Origin: Aquilaria yunnanensis
Lineage: Eukaryota; Streptophyta; Magnoliopsida; Malvales; Thymelaeaceae
NCBI GenBank assembly: GCA_039654915.1
Contig: CM077593.1
Coordinates: forward strand, 62,254,501-62,318,500
Direction: 5' to 3'
DNA length: 64,000 nucleotides
Positions 46,601-58,424 of the stretch are shown here, one piece after another (within the stretch, counting starts at the first letter, position 1; every line of letters starts with the position of its first letter). The notes beneath the pieces are model-generated. The model saw only the letters and a program-made list of their open reading frames with translations. It made no database searches and was not told where the DNA came from. The position numbers were made by a program, and so were the translations under genes.

Positions 46601-47286
46601 TATGGGTGGTTATAGGCCAAAGGAAGTGTTCCTTGACTTAAAAGACATGTATTTTCGCCCATAAGGTAGTTATGGGTGGTTATAGGCCAAAGGAAGTGTT
46701 CCTTGGCTAAAAGACATGTATTTTCGCCACCATACATGACCCTTAGCCAAAGGAAGTGTTCTTTGGCTTAAAGGACACCTTTCTTGGTGTAAAGGTGTGC
46801 CTTTTGGTCATCTATAAATAGCCTTTAGTGGCTGGCCATTGTGGGTACGAATTTTACACTCAATTTGCACCATTTTTCTTGAGAGAAAAATTCCTCCTTT
46901 CATTCCTTTAAAGAGCCGAAATATTAGACACTTTCTTAGAGCATTGTGGGTGGAATTACATTGAGATTCTTCATCTCAATTCAAGCCTCAAGGCGTATCT
47001 CTAAGATCAAGTCCTTCCTTTTCCTTTTCGGCACAAGACTATCAAAAAGGAAGGTACGCATCCTTTCTTGCTTTAGTAGCATGCTAAGGATTTAAGTTTT
47101 ATGAATGATCTTAGTGGCATGCTAAGTTTGTTTGACTGGATAAGTATGTCTATATTCATGTTGAACTCAAATAGCATGCTAGATATTGTTTTTGAGACAA
47201 TATGTATGGAAAACTTATATGCATGTGGCATATACACAAATAAATAACATAAGAGTATGTTATTATTGAGATCCTGAAAATCTTCA
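43664..47286 (+). repeat. Expanded copia-1 right LTR with internal tandem duplications
   Basis: This is 3623 bp instead of ~1450. The first 535 bp of the LTR (TGTTGGAATTC through the AGCT minisatellite to GGACCTTAG) occur as 43664-44198 and 44199-44733. A full LTR follows at 44734-46227 (ending AATCTTCA), then a copy lacking the first ~480 bp at 46228-47286. There are two TATA boxes (45798-45805 and 46813-46820). The 3' parts of the last two copies differ at many positions (for example 45890-46150 against 46905-47170), so two LTR lineages are joined here. Confidence 0.9.
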
Positions 47287-48177
47287 ATGTTCTGGTAGAA
47301 AATTCATATCTTGAGCTAAACAGACCAGAATTGAGTAATTCTTGATTCATTGGAAAGATAAAATCTGGAGCTACAAATCATATGAAGACCATCAAACCCA
47401 TTTTTCACGTTAAGGAGGTCCAATTCAGCTTCAAAGTCATGATTTGCGAGTTATCACTGGTTCAGAAGCAGTTGCAGTATTTTGGCCATATCTTTGGCTT
47501 TAGATGTCCGTTTTGTGTGGTTCAGGTTTCATTTCAAAGATAAGCAAGAGATCTACATCTTTCATGTTTTACATTTTGAGAAATCATGGCTGCATGAAGT
47601 TCGAATTTCAGCTTGAAGTTGAAGACACAAGCAGGAACCACCCGAGAAGACTATTTTGGGGTTTTCATGGCCAATCTTGTATTTATATTTTATTTTCGTT
47701 CAAATCCTATTTAGATACATTATTTAAGAAGTTATTTAGGCTATGGAATAGTTTTAAATCGTTTTGGACAAGTGGCATACGCTGCATTAATTAAACTTGT
47801 TCAAACTAGGAATTAGAGTCCTAATTTGACTAGGATTTCCTATGTCTTTGTATCTAGGATTCCTAAGGGATTTAGGCTGCGAATTTTGCCTAGCTTTTAA
47901 CCCTAGTTTACGCCTATATAAAGGCACATATTCTGGATGTAAACATACAAAACAATTTTGAAATAATATTGCTCTTTGGAGAGGTTTTCTCTTTGGTTCT
48001 TTGTGGACTGCCTTGGTGCACAAGTGTGCTTGTGTTCTTGGAGTTCTATACTTCTCATTTCTAATCACAGGTTGATTAGGGGTGGGGGTTTTAAACCTAG
48101 TCTCTTTGATGTCTTATGGAGCTTGAAAAACATCTTGGGCGAGTTTCATGGTCTTTATACCATCGGGGTTCGCATCA
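47287..48177 (+). repeat. Gypsy LTR, non-autonomous type, truncated at its 5' end
   Basis: This is a plus-strand LTR beginning in U3 at ATGTTCTGGTAGAAAA and running to GTTCGCATCA at 48177. The first ~130 bp of the LTR (compare 62218-62346) are missing because the copia array abuts here. ATGTT at 47287-47291 is the expected right-hand TSD for a copia insertion into this LTR. A TATA-like TATATAAAGG lies at ~47913. Confidence 0.88.
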
Positions 48178-49793
48178 CCACCTGAGAAGACTATTTTGGG
48201 TTTTTATGCCCAATCTTGTGCTGTAATGTATCTTATTTTATTTTCATAATTATTTACATTATTTAGGAAGTTATTTAGGCTATGGAATAGTTTTAAATCG
48301 TTTTGGACAAGTGGCATACGCTGCATTCATTAAACTTGTTCAAACTAGGAATTAGAGTCCTAATTTGACTAGGATTTCCTATGTCTTTGTATCTAGGATT
48401 CCTAAGGGATTTAGGCTGCGAATTTTGCCCAGCTTTTAACCCTAGTTTACGCCTATATAAAGGCACATATTATGGATGTAAACATACAAAAAAATTTTGA
48501 AATAATATTGCTCTTTGGAGAGGTTTTCTCTTTGGTTCTTTGTGGACTGCCTTGGTGCACAAGTGTGCTTGTGTTCTTGGAGTTCTATACTTCTCATTTC
48601 TAATCACAGGTTGATTAGGGGTGGGGGTTTTAAACCTAGTCTCTTTGATGTCTTGTGGAGCTTGAAAAACATCTTGGGCGAGTTTCATGGTCTTTATACC
48701 ATCGGGGTTCGCATCACCACCTGAGAAGACTATTTTGGGTTTTTATGCCCAATCTTGTGCTGTAATGTATCTTATTTTATTTTCATAATTATTTACATTA
48801 TTTAGGAAGTTATTTAGGCTATGGAATAGTTTTAAATCGTTTTGGACAAGTGGCATACGCTGCATTCATTAAACTTGTTCAAACTAGGAATTAGAGTCCT
48901 AATTTGACTAGGATTTCCTATGTCTTTGTATCTAGGATTCCTAAGGGATTTAGGCTGCGAATTTTGCCCAGCTTTTAACCCTAGTTTACGCCTATATAAA
49001 GGCACATATTATGGATGTAAACATACAAAAAAATTTTGAAATAATATTGCTCTTTGGAGAGGTTTTCTCTTTGGTTCTTTATGGACTGCCTTGGTGCACA
49101 AGTGTGCTTGTGTTCTTGGAGTTCTATACTTCTCGTTTCTAATCACAGGTTGATTAGGGGTGGGGGTTTTAAACCTAGTCTCTTTGATGTCTTGTGGAGC
49201 TTGAAAAACATCTTGGGTGAGTTTCATGGTCTTTATACCATCGGGGTTCGCATCACCACCTGAGAAGACTATTTTGGGTTTTTATGCCCAATCTTGTGCT
49301 GTAATGTATCTTATTTTATTTTCGTAATTATTTACATTATTTAGGAAGTTATTTAGGCTATGGAATAGTTTTAAATCGTTTTGGACAAGTGGCATATGCT
49401 GCATTCACTAAACTTGTTCAAACTAGGAATTAGAGTCCTAATTTGACTAGGATTTCCTATGTCTTTGTATCTTGGATTCCTAAGGGATTTAGGCTGCCAA
49501 TTTTGCCCAGCTTTTAACCCTAGTTTACGCCTATATAAAGGCACATATTCTGGATGTAAACATACAGAAAAATTTCGAAATAATATTGCTCTTTGGAGAG
49601 GTTTTCTCTTTGGTTCTTTATGGACTGCCTTGGTGCACAAGTGTGCTTGTGTTCTTGGAGTTCTATACTTCTTGTTTCTAATCACAGGTTGGTTAGGGGT
49701 GGGGGTTTTAAACCTAGTCTCTTTGATGTCTTGTGGAGCTTGAAAAACATCTTGGGCACGTTTCATGGTCTTTATACCATCGGGGTTCGCATC
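47638..49793 (+). repeat. Four tandem copies of a ~539-bp gypsy LTR segment
   Basis: Units at 47638-48177, 48178-48716, 48717-49255 and 49256-49793 each start CCACC(T/C)GAGAAGAC and end GGGGTTCGCATCA; the last ends GCATC and joins satellite directly. Each is the 3' part of the LTR (end of U3, TATA, R, U5). Units 2 and 3 are almost identical. Unit 1 differs over its first ~75 bp. No primer site, internal sequence or TSD lies between units, so these are not separate insertions. Confidence 0.93.
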
Positions 49794-52700
49794 GGAATGA
49801 AATGGAAATGGAAACATTCACAACTTCTTTGGAATGAAATGGAAAGCTTCACAACTTGTTTGGAATCAAATTGGAAAGCCTCACAACTTGTTTGGAATTA
49901 AATGGAAACATTCCCAACTTGTTTGGAATGAAATGGAAACATTCAGAACATACTTGGAATGAAATGGAAAGCTTCACAACTTGTTTGCAATGAAATGGAA
50001 ACATTCACAACTTGTTTTAAATGAAATGGAATTATTTACAACTTCTTTGGAATGGAATGGAAACGTTCACAACTTGTTTGGAATGAAATGGAAACTTTCA
50101 CAACTTCTTTGGAATAAATGGAAAGCTTCACAACTTGTTTGGAATGAAATGGAACCATGCACAACTTGTTTGGAATGAAATGGAAACTTTTACAACTTGT
50201 TTGGAATGAAATGGAAAGCTCCACAACTTGTTTAGAATAAAATGGAAACAATGAAAACTTGTTTGCAACGAAATAGAATTCTTCATAACTTGTTTGGAAT
50301 GAAATGGAAACATTCACAACCTGTTTAGAATGAAATGGAAGCTTCACAACTTGTTTGGAATGAAATGGAAAGCTTCACAACTGGTATGGAATGAAATGGA
50401 AACATTCACAACTTGTTTGGAATGAAATGGAAACATTCAAAACTTGTTTGGAATGAAATGTGAATCTTCACAACTTGTTTCGAATGAAATGGAAACATTC
50501 ACAACTTTTCTGGAATGAAATGAAAACATTCACAACTTGTTTGGAATGAAATGGAAGGCTTCATGACTTGTTTAGAATGAAATGGAAACATTCACAACTT
50601 GTTTGGAATTAAATGGAAACATTGACAACTAGTTTGGAATGAGATGAAAACATTCAAATGTTGTTTGGGATTAAATGGAAACTTTCACAACTTGTTTGGA
50701 ATGAAATAAAACATTCAGTACTTGTTTGGAATGAACTAGAAACATTCATAACTTACTTGGAATGAAATGGAAAGCTTCACAACTTGTTTCGAATGAAATA
50801 CAAACATTCACAACTTGTTTGGAATGAAATGGAAAGCTTCACTACTTGTTTGGAATGAATGGGAAACATTCACAACTTGGTTGGAATGAAATAGAAATCT
50901 TCACGAGTTGTTTGGAATGACATGGAAACATTCACAACTTGTTTGGAATGAAATAGGAATTTTCACAACTTGTTTGGAATGAAATGAAAAGCTGCACAAC
51001 TTGTTTCGAATGAAATGGAAACGTTCACAACGTGTTTGGAATTAAATTGAAAAATTCAAAACTTATTTGGAATGAAATGGAAACATTCAGAACCTGTTTG
51101 GAATGAAATGGAAACATTCAGAACCTGTTTGGAATGAAATGGAAACAATCATGACAAATTTGGAGTGAAATGGAAACATTCACTACTTGTTTGGAATGAA
51201 ATGGAATGCTTCACAACTTGTTTGGAATGACATGGAAACATTCACAACTTGTTTCGAATGAAATAAAAATCTTCACAACTTGTTTGGAATCAAATGGACA
51301 CATTCACAACTTGTTTGGAATGAAATGGAAAACTTCACAACTTGTTTGGAATGAAATGGAAACGTTCACAACGTGTTTGGAATTAAATTGAAAAATTCAA
51401 AACTTGTTTGGAATGAATTGGAAACCCTCACAGCTTGTTTGAAATCAAATGGAAACATTCAGAACCTATTTGGATTGAAATGGAAACAATCACGACATGT
51501 CTAGAATGAAATGGAAACGTTCACAAGTTGTTTGGAATTAAATCGAAACATTCACAACTTGTTTGGAGTGAAATCGAAATCTTCACAACTTGCTTGGAAT
51601 GAAATGGAAAGCTTCACAACTTCTTTGTAATGAAATGGAAACATTCACAACTTGTTTGGAATTAAACGGAAACATTTACAAGTTGTTTGGAATAAAATTG
51701 AAACATTCACAACTTGTTTGGAATGAAATGTAAAGCTTCACAACATCTTTGGAATGAAATGGAAACACTCATACCATGTTTGGAAATAAATGGAAACATT
51801 GACAACTAGTTTGGAATGAAATGGAAACATTCACAACTTGTTTGGGATTAAATGGAAACATTCACAACTTGTTTGTAATGAAATGGAAACATTCACAACT
51901 TGTTTGGAATGAAATGGAAACCGTCACAACTTGTTTGCAATGAAATTGACAGCTTCACAACTTGTTTGGAACGAAATGGAAACATTTATAACATGTTTCG
52001 AATTAAATGGAAACATTGACAACTAGTTTGGAATGAAATGGAAACATTCACAACTTGTTTGGAATTAAATGGAAACATTCACAACATGTTTTGAATCAAA
52101 TGGGAAGCTTCACAACTTGTTTAGAATGAAATGGAAAGATTGACAACTTGTTTCGAATTAAATGGAAAATTTCACAACTTTTTTGGAATGAAATGGAAGG
52201 CCTCTCAACTTGTTTGGGATGAAATGTCAACATTCACAACTTGTTTGGAATGAAGTGGAAAGGTTCACAACTTGTCTGGAAAGAAATGGAAACATTCACA
52301 ACTTGTTTGGAATGAAATGGAAGGCATCACAACTTGTTTGGAATGAAAGGGAAAGCTTCACAACTTGTTTTCAATCAAATAAAAACATTCACAACTTGTT
52401 TGGAATGAAATGGAAAGCTTCACAACTTGTTTGGAATAAAATGGAAACATTCACAACTTGTTTGGAATGAAATGGAAAGCTTCACAAATTGTTTGGAATG
52501 AATTGGAAACATTCACAACTTGTTTGGAATGAAATAGAAACATGCACAACTTGCTTGGAATGAAATGGAGACATTCACAACATGTTTAGAATGAAATGGA
52601 AAGCTTCACTACTTGTTTGGAATAAAATTGAAACATTCATAACGTGTTTGGAATGAAATGGAAATCTTCACAACTTGTTTGGAATGAAATGTAAACATTC

Positions 52701-53361
52701 ACAACTTGTTTGGAATGAAATGGAAAGCTTGACAAATTGTTTGGAATGCAATGGAAACACTCACTACTTGTTTGGAATGATATGGAAATATTCACAACTT
52801 GTTTCGAATGAATTGAAAACATTCAGAACTTGTCAGGAATGAGATGGAAACATTCACAACATGGTTGGAATGAAATGGAAATATTCACAACTTGTTTGGA
52901 ATGAAATCGAAACATTCACAATTTGTTTGGAATTAAATTGAAACATTCACAACTTGTTTGGAATGAAAGATAAACATTCACAACTTGTTTGGAATGAAAT
53001 GGAAAGCCTCACAACATGTTTGGAATGAAATGGAAACATTCACACCTTGTTTCGAATTAAATGGAAACATTCGCCACTTGTTGGAATGAAATGAAAGCTT
53101 CACAACTTGTTTGGAATGAAATGGTAACATTCACTACTTGTTTGGAATGAGATGGAAAGCTTCACAACTTGTTTAAAATGAAATGGAAACATTCACAATT
53201 TGTTTGGAATGCAATGGAAATATTCATAACTTATTTCGAATGAAATGGAAAGCTGCACAACTTGTTTGGAATGAAATGGAAAGCTTCACACCTTCTTTGG
53301 AAAGAAAAGGAAACATTCACATCTTGTTTGGAATTAAATGGAAACATTCACAACTTGTTTC
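49794..53361 (+). repeat. 31-bp satellite array, block 4 (longest)
   Basis: These are ~115 monomers of the same 31-bp satellite in the same orientation as blocks 1-3. The variants are mostly different: alternating TTGGAATTAAATGG and AGCTTCACAACTTG monomers, without the AACAAGTTTGAAAAGAA marker. It begins directly at the LTR-derived tandem array. No gene is present. Confidence 0.95.
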
Positions 53362-54778
53362 TGTTGCGTTTCGGGAGCCAAACAGCTCAGCGGAATTTAA
53401 CCGAAACCCTCCAGGATCCAAGTGAAACGAGGTAAACCGGGTGATCGAAAATTTTCATACCTAATTTTCAGTTGAGATCTCTCACTCAACTGTAGAGTCG
53501 AATTACAAAACTTGAACAGTTGACGTGTTCAGGCTCTCTATGGTATCCACACGAGCCTCTCGGGATCACCACACTTCCACCACATCCCGGCAGATGCGTT
53601 TCTCTTGCGCTCGCAGTGCTAGCTTGCGTCCTCCAAGGAATTGCAAGAGAAGAGTGTGGCTGTCCTTTTGGGAGGCTAGGACAAGGAGACCTGCGAATTT
53701 CTCACTAAAAGTTGTATTTATTGTGAGACTCAACTTCCAGGCCTAATAGGTTTCAAAGCCCTAATCCAATTAGGCTTTAATTTCGGGCTTAATAATGGCT
53801 CAACTATTGGGCCGATTATTAATATGAAATTATTGTGAAACCGAAAGCCAAATTATTAGCCCATGCACTCTAATGATCCAAATAGCTCTATGTGTGCAAC
53901 CCAATAGGCTCTTACCACGTTAGCAATGATCATAAATCACATTTATGATCATAAGCAATGAGCGGTGTCTAGCAACACATCATTGCTACCTAAGTGACAA
54001 GATTGTCAATGATTCGACTAAACCTTTATGCTCATCACCGACATATGCCATTGTCCCTTTGTCCAAGATATCAAGACGAAGCACGAGACATGGAATGTGT
54101 CACTCTCGTATAGCCCAATCTTTGGTTTCTTAATTACCGAGTAGACCAAGTTAAACTGATGACATTGATATCGTATATCAACTCATCCGAGCATGGCCCA
54201 TGCATTTTCTAAGTCTTACTCTATCAAGGGGCCCGAAGATATCACTCCCGTTACATAAGAGGGACAAATCCTATCTTGATCATACAAATCCCTCCGCATG
54301 ATATGTGACATACCGAATGACCTCCTTCAAGTTCACTCAGTTACAAGCAACAAAGGAAAGTATCAAAGTATGTGACTCACATGTAGGGAACCTTGATGGT
54401 CTTAGGTCGAAGGACATCATATACCATGATCACTAAGAGAATCACTTATGACACTCATATAACGATCCATGTAGTGTTCTCATAATGGGTCGGTCCAGTA
54501 CACAAGTTCTCCAACTTGTACCCATATGCAGACTACATATCTCATATTAGTCTCCACATATGCTAGTCGTTATGTATTATTGCAAACCGCTCCATAATAA
54601 TACTAGACTAGGGATGTTTGAGAATATCATTACTTTAGGGTTACAATTATGTTTGTTAAGTTACGCAGAAACAAAACAACAAACATAATTGCTGGATTAA
54701 TGCCTTAACAAAATATCATGACTCAACATGCAAAAATACAATCATCTCATGATTGGCCTTTTGGGCACAACATTAACA
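53362..54778 (-). repeat. Solo LTR of copia-2, in satellite
   Basis: This is a 1417-bp LTR reading TGTTGCGTTTCGGG to CATTAACA on plus, with TSD GTTTC at 53357-53361 and 54779-54783. Its left ~750 bp match the truncated LTR at 57673-58424 of the copia-2 remnant, which gives the family assignment. The TATA-like site is degraded (TATTTATT near 53716). Confidence 0.9.
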
Positions 54779-56146
54779 GTTTCGAATGAAATGAAAACAT
54801 TCATAACTTTTTTTGAATGAAATGGAAACATTCACAACTTGTTTGGAATGAATTGGAAAGCTTCACAACTTGTTTGGAATGAAATGGAAACATTAACAAC
54901 TTGTTTCGAATGAAATGGAAACATTCACAACTTGTTTGTAATGAAATGGAAAGCTTCACCACTTGTTTGGGATAAAATGGAATATTCATAACTTATTTGG
55001 AATGAAATGGAAAGCTTCACAACTTGTTTGTAATGAAATGGAAACATTCACAACTTGTTTGGAATGAAAGTGAGAGCTTCACAACTTGTTTGGATTGAAA
55101 CGGAAAGCTTCACAACTTCTTTGGAATGAAATCGAAACATTCACAACTTGTTTGGAATGAAACGGAAACATTGACAACTAGTTTGGAATGAAATGAAAAC
55201 ATTCACAACTTGTTTGTAATTAAATTGAAACATTCACAACTTGTTTGGAATGAAATGGAAACATTCATAACTTATTTGGAATGAAATGGAAAGCTTCACA
55301 ACTTGTTTGGAATGAATTGAAAACATTCACAACTTGTTTGGAATGAAATGGAAAGATTCACAACTTGTTCGGAATGAAATGGAAAGCTTCACAACTTGTT
55401 TCGAATGAAAGCGAAACATTCACAACTTGTTTGCAATGAAATAGAAAGCTTCACAACTTGTTTGGAATGAAATGGAAAGCTTCACAACTTGTTTCGAATG
55501 AAAGCGAAACATTCACAACTTGTTTGCAATGAAATAGAAAGCTTCACAACTTGTTTGGAATGAAATGGAGAGCTTCACAACTTGTTTGAAATGAAATCGA
55601 AATATTCACAACTTGTTTGGAATTAAACGGAAACAATGACAACTAGTTTGGAATGAAATGAAAACATTCACAACTTGTTTGTAATTAAATGGAAACATTC
55701 ACAACTTGTTCGAAATGAAGTGGAAACTTTCACAACTTGCTTGGAATAAAATGGAAACATTAACAACTTGTTTGGAATGGAGTGGAAAGCTTCACAGCTT
55801 GTTCAGAATGAAATGGAAAGCTTCACAACTTGTTTGGAATGAAATGGAAACATTCACAACTTGTTTGCAATTAAATGGAAACATTGACAACTAGTTTGGA
55901 ATGAAATGGAAACATTCACAACTTGTTTGGAATTAAATGGAAACATTCACAACTTGTTTTGAATGAAATGGAAACATTCACAACTTTTTTGGAATGAAAT
56001 TGAAAGCTTCACAACTTGTTTGGAATGAAAGGGGAACATTCACAACTTATTTGGAATGAAATAGAAATCTTCACAACTTGTTTGGAAAGAAATGGAAAGC
56101 TTCACAACTTGTTTGTAATGAAATGGAAACATTCACAACTTCTTTG
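54779..56146 (+). repeat. 31-bp satellite array, block 5
   Basis: This continues block 4 after the solo LTR. A short local duplication of ~93 bp (three monomers, about 55395-55487 and 55488-55580, marked by AATGAAAGCGAAACATTC) shows recent local amplification. It ends at the TSD CTTTG (56142-56146). Confidence 0.94.
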
Positions 56147-57550
56147 TGTTGGAATTCTTGGTCCACCAAGATCCTTTTAAGATAGGATTTGAGCTCATTG
56201 AGCTAACTCTAGCTTGAACAGCTATCTAAGGCAACTAAAAGTAGCTCCCTTTAGCTCAAGTCAGCTTACTTCAGCTATAAGTAGCTCAAAGTGGCTGGAC
56301 TTCAGCTCAAGTTAGCTCAAGTTAGCTCAAGTCAGCTCACTTTAGCTTCTGGTAGCTGAATGTAGCTGGACTTCAGCTCAAGTCAGCTCACTTCAGCTAT
56401 AAGTAGCTCAAAGTAGCAGGACTTCAGCTCAAGTTAGCTCAAGTCAGCTCAAGTCAGCTCACTTCAGCTTTTGGTAGCTGAATGTAGCTGGACTTCAGTT
56501 CACTTCAGCTGAGAGTAGCTAACTCCAGCTCAAGGTCAGTTCAGGGAAGTAGACCTTAGTTCATGGAGCTTGATTAGAGCTCAGAAGAGCTCAATGGTGC
56601 ATAAGTAGCATAGTGAGCTAGCTTTGTGCCAGCTCACCTTGCTTTTAGCTCAAGACCACCAAGAGACACATCTTTAGTGTAAAGGTATGTCTCTTCATCA
56701 AAAGAGATGACTATTGGCTAAAAAAACATGTCTTTTCATCCAAAGTAAGTGTTCCTTGAGTGAAAAGACATGTATATTCGGCCATGAGGGTGGTTGGGGT
56801 GGTTATTGCACCAAAAGTGATGTCCTATGACATTAAGGGACATGTATATTCGGCCATAAGTTAGTTATGGGGTGGTTATAGGCCAAAGGAAGTGTTAATT
56901 AGCTAAAAGACATGTATTTTGGCCGTAAGGTAGTTATGGGGTGGTTATAGGCCAAAGGAAGTGTTCCTTGGCTAAAAGACATGTATTTTCGCCACCATAC
57001 ATGACTCTTGGCCAAAGGAAGTGTTCTTTGGCTTAAAAGACACCTTTCTTGGTGTAAAGGTGTGCCTTTTGGTCATCTATAAATAGCCTTTAGTGGCCAG
57101 CCATTTTAAGCACGAATTTGCACTCCATTTGCTCCATTTTCTTGAGAGAAAATTGTTCTCCTCCTATTTCCTTTAGAGGCCGAAATATTAAACACTTCTT
57201 GAGAGAATTGTGGGTGGATTTACATAGAGATTGTTCATCTCTATTTCAAGCTTCAAGGCGCTCCTCTAAGATCAAGTTCTCCCTTAAGTTTTTTCGCTAA
57301 AGATAACCAAGAAGAAAGGTGCACATCTTTTCTTGGTTTAGTAGCATGTTAGGTTTCATTTTCGTATATTCTTAGTAGCATGCTAGGATTTATTTAACAC
57401 AACTTGTATGTGATCTTGATATGTTATATAATATGTTATGCATGCCTATATCCATGTTGAATTCAAATGAACAAATATGCAAGTGGCATATACATGAGTA
57501 GATAACATAAAAGTATGTTATCATAAGATTATAAGATCCTGAAATCTTCA
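56147..57550 (+). repeat. Solo LTR, copia-1, in satellite (plus strand)
   Basis: This is a 1404-bp LTR, TGTTGGAATTC to AAATCTTCA, with TSD CTTTG at 56142-56146 and 57551-57555. The TATA box is at 57078-57085. It is more diverged from the array LTRs and shares variants with 15843-17278. The AGCT minisatellite spans ~56245-56500. Confidence 0.94.
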
Positions 57551-57672
57551 CTTTGGAATTAAATGGAAAAATTCGCAAGTTGTTTGGAATTAAATGGAAA
57601 CATTCACAACTTGTTTGGAATGAAATGGAAAGCTTCACAGCTTGTTTGGAATGAAAGGGAAACATTCACAAC
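57551..57672 (+). repeat. 31-bp satellite array, block 6 (remnant)
   Basis: These are about four monomers between the copia-1 solo LTR and the copia-2 LTR at 57673, in the same orientation as the other blocks. No satellite is seen to the right of 57672 in the window. Confidence 0.93.
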
Positions 57673-58424
57673 TGATGGGTTTCGGGAGCCAAACAGCGCA
57701 GCGGAATTTAACCAAAACCCTCCAGAATCCAAGTGAAACGGGGTAAACCGGGTGTTCCAAAATTTTCATACCTAATTTTCGGTTGAGATCTCTCACTCAA
57801 CTGTAGAGTCGAATCAAAAAACTTGAACAGTTGACGTGTTCAGGCTCTCTATGGTATCTACACGAGCCTCTCGGGATCACCGCGCTTCCACCACGTCCCG
57901 GCAGATGCGTTTCTCTTGCGCTCGCAATGCTAGCTTGCATCCTCTAAGGAATTGCAAGAGAAGAGTGTGGTTGTCCTTTTGGGAGGCTAGGGCAAGGAGA
58001 CTTGCGAATTTCTCACTAGAAGTTGTATTTATAGTGAGACTCAACTTCCAAGTCTAATAGGTTTCGAAGCCCTAATCCAATTAGGCTTTAATTTTGGGCT
58101 TAATAATGGTTCAACTATTGGGCCCATTATTAATACGAAATTATTGTGAAACCAAAACCTAAATTATTAGCCCATGCACTCTAATGATCCAAATAGCTCT
58201 ATATGTGCGACCCAATAGGCTCTAACCACGTTGGCAATGATCATAAATCACATTTATGATCATAAGCAATGAGCGATATCTAGCAACACATTATTGCTAC
58301 CCAAGTGACAAGATTGTCGATGATTCGACTAAACCTTTATGATCATCACCGATATATGCCATTGTCCCTTTGTCCAAGATATCAAGACGAAGCATGAGAC
58401 ATGGAATGTGTCACTCTCGTATGA
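57673..58424 (-). repeat. Partial 3' LTR of copia-2 remnant
   Basis: This matches the left ~750 bp of the solo LTR 53362-54778, starting TGATGGGTTTCGGG (the solo has TGTTGCG). It stops at CTCTCGTAT, where the sequence switches to pol. In the solo LTR the same point continues as CTCTCGTATAGCCC. A TATA box (TATAAATA, minus strand) is at 58026-58033. Confidence 0.9.

Larger units (their letters stand above)
21197..47286 (+). mobile_element. Composite copia-1 array: LTR-internal-LTR-internal-LTR
   Basis: Two copia-1 internal regions on the plus strand share a central LTR (29216-30703). The left LTR is 21197-22613 and the right one is an expanded 43664-47286. Both internals contain a gypsy insertion at the same base with TSD CAAGG. 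They differ at only a handful of positions (stop at 26827, Trp/Arg at ~23790, Thr/Ala near 27055, a few in the 3' noncoding part). The outer flanks do not match: TTATG on the left inside minus-strand gypsy gag, ATGTT on the right inside a plus-strand gypsy LTR. This fits recombination between elements rather than one insertion. Confidence 0.9.

Noticed and set aside
53500..54778. Possible host gene in the non-satellite, GC-richer stretch within the satellite
   Set aside because: It is bounded by TSD GTTTC and matches the copia-2 LTR at 57673-58424; frames are short.
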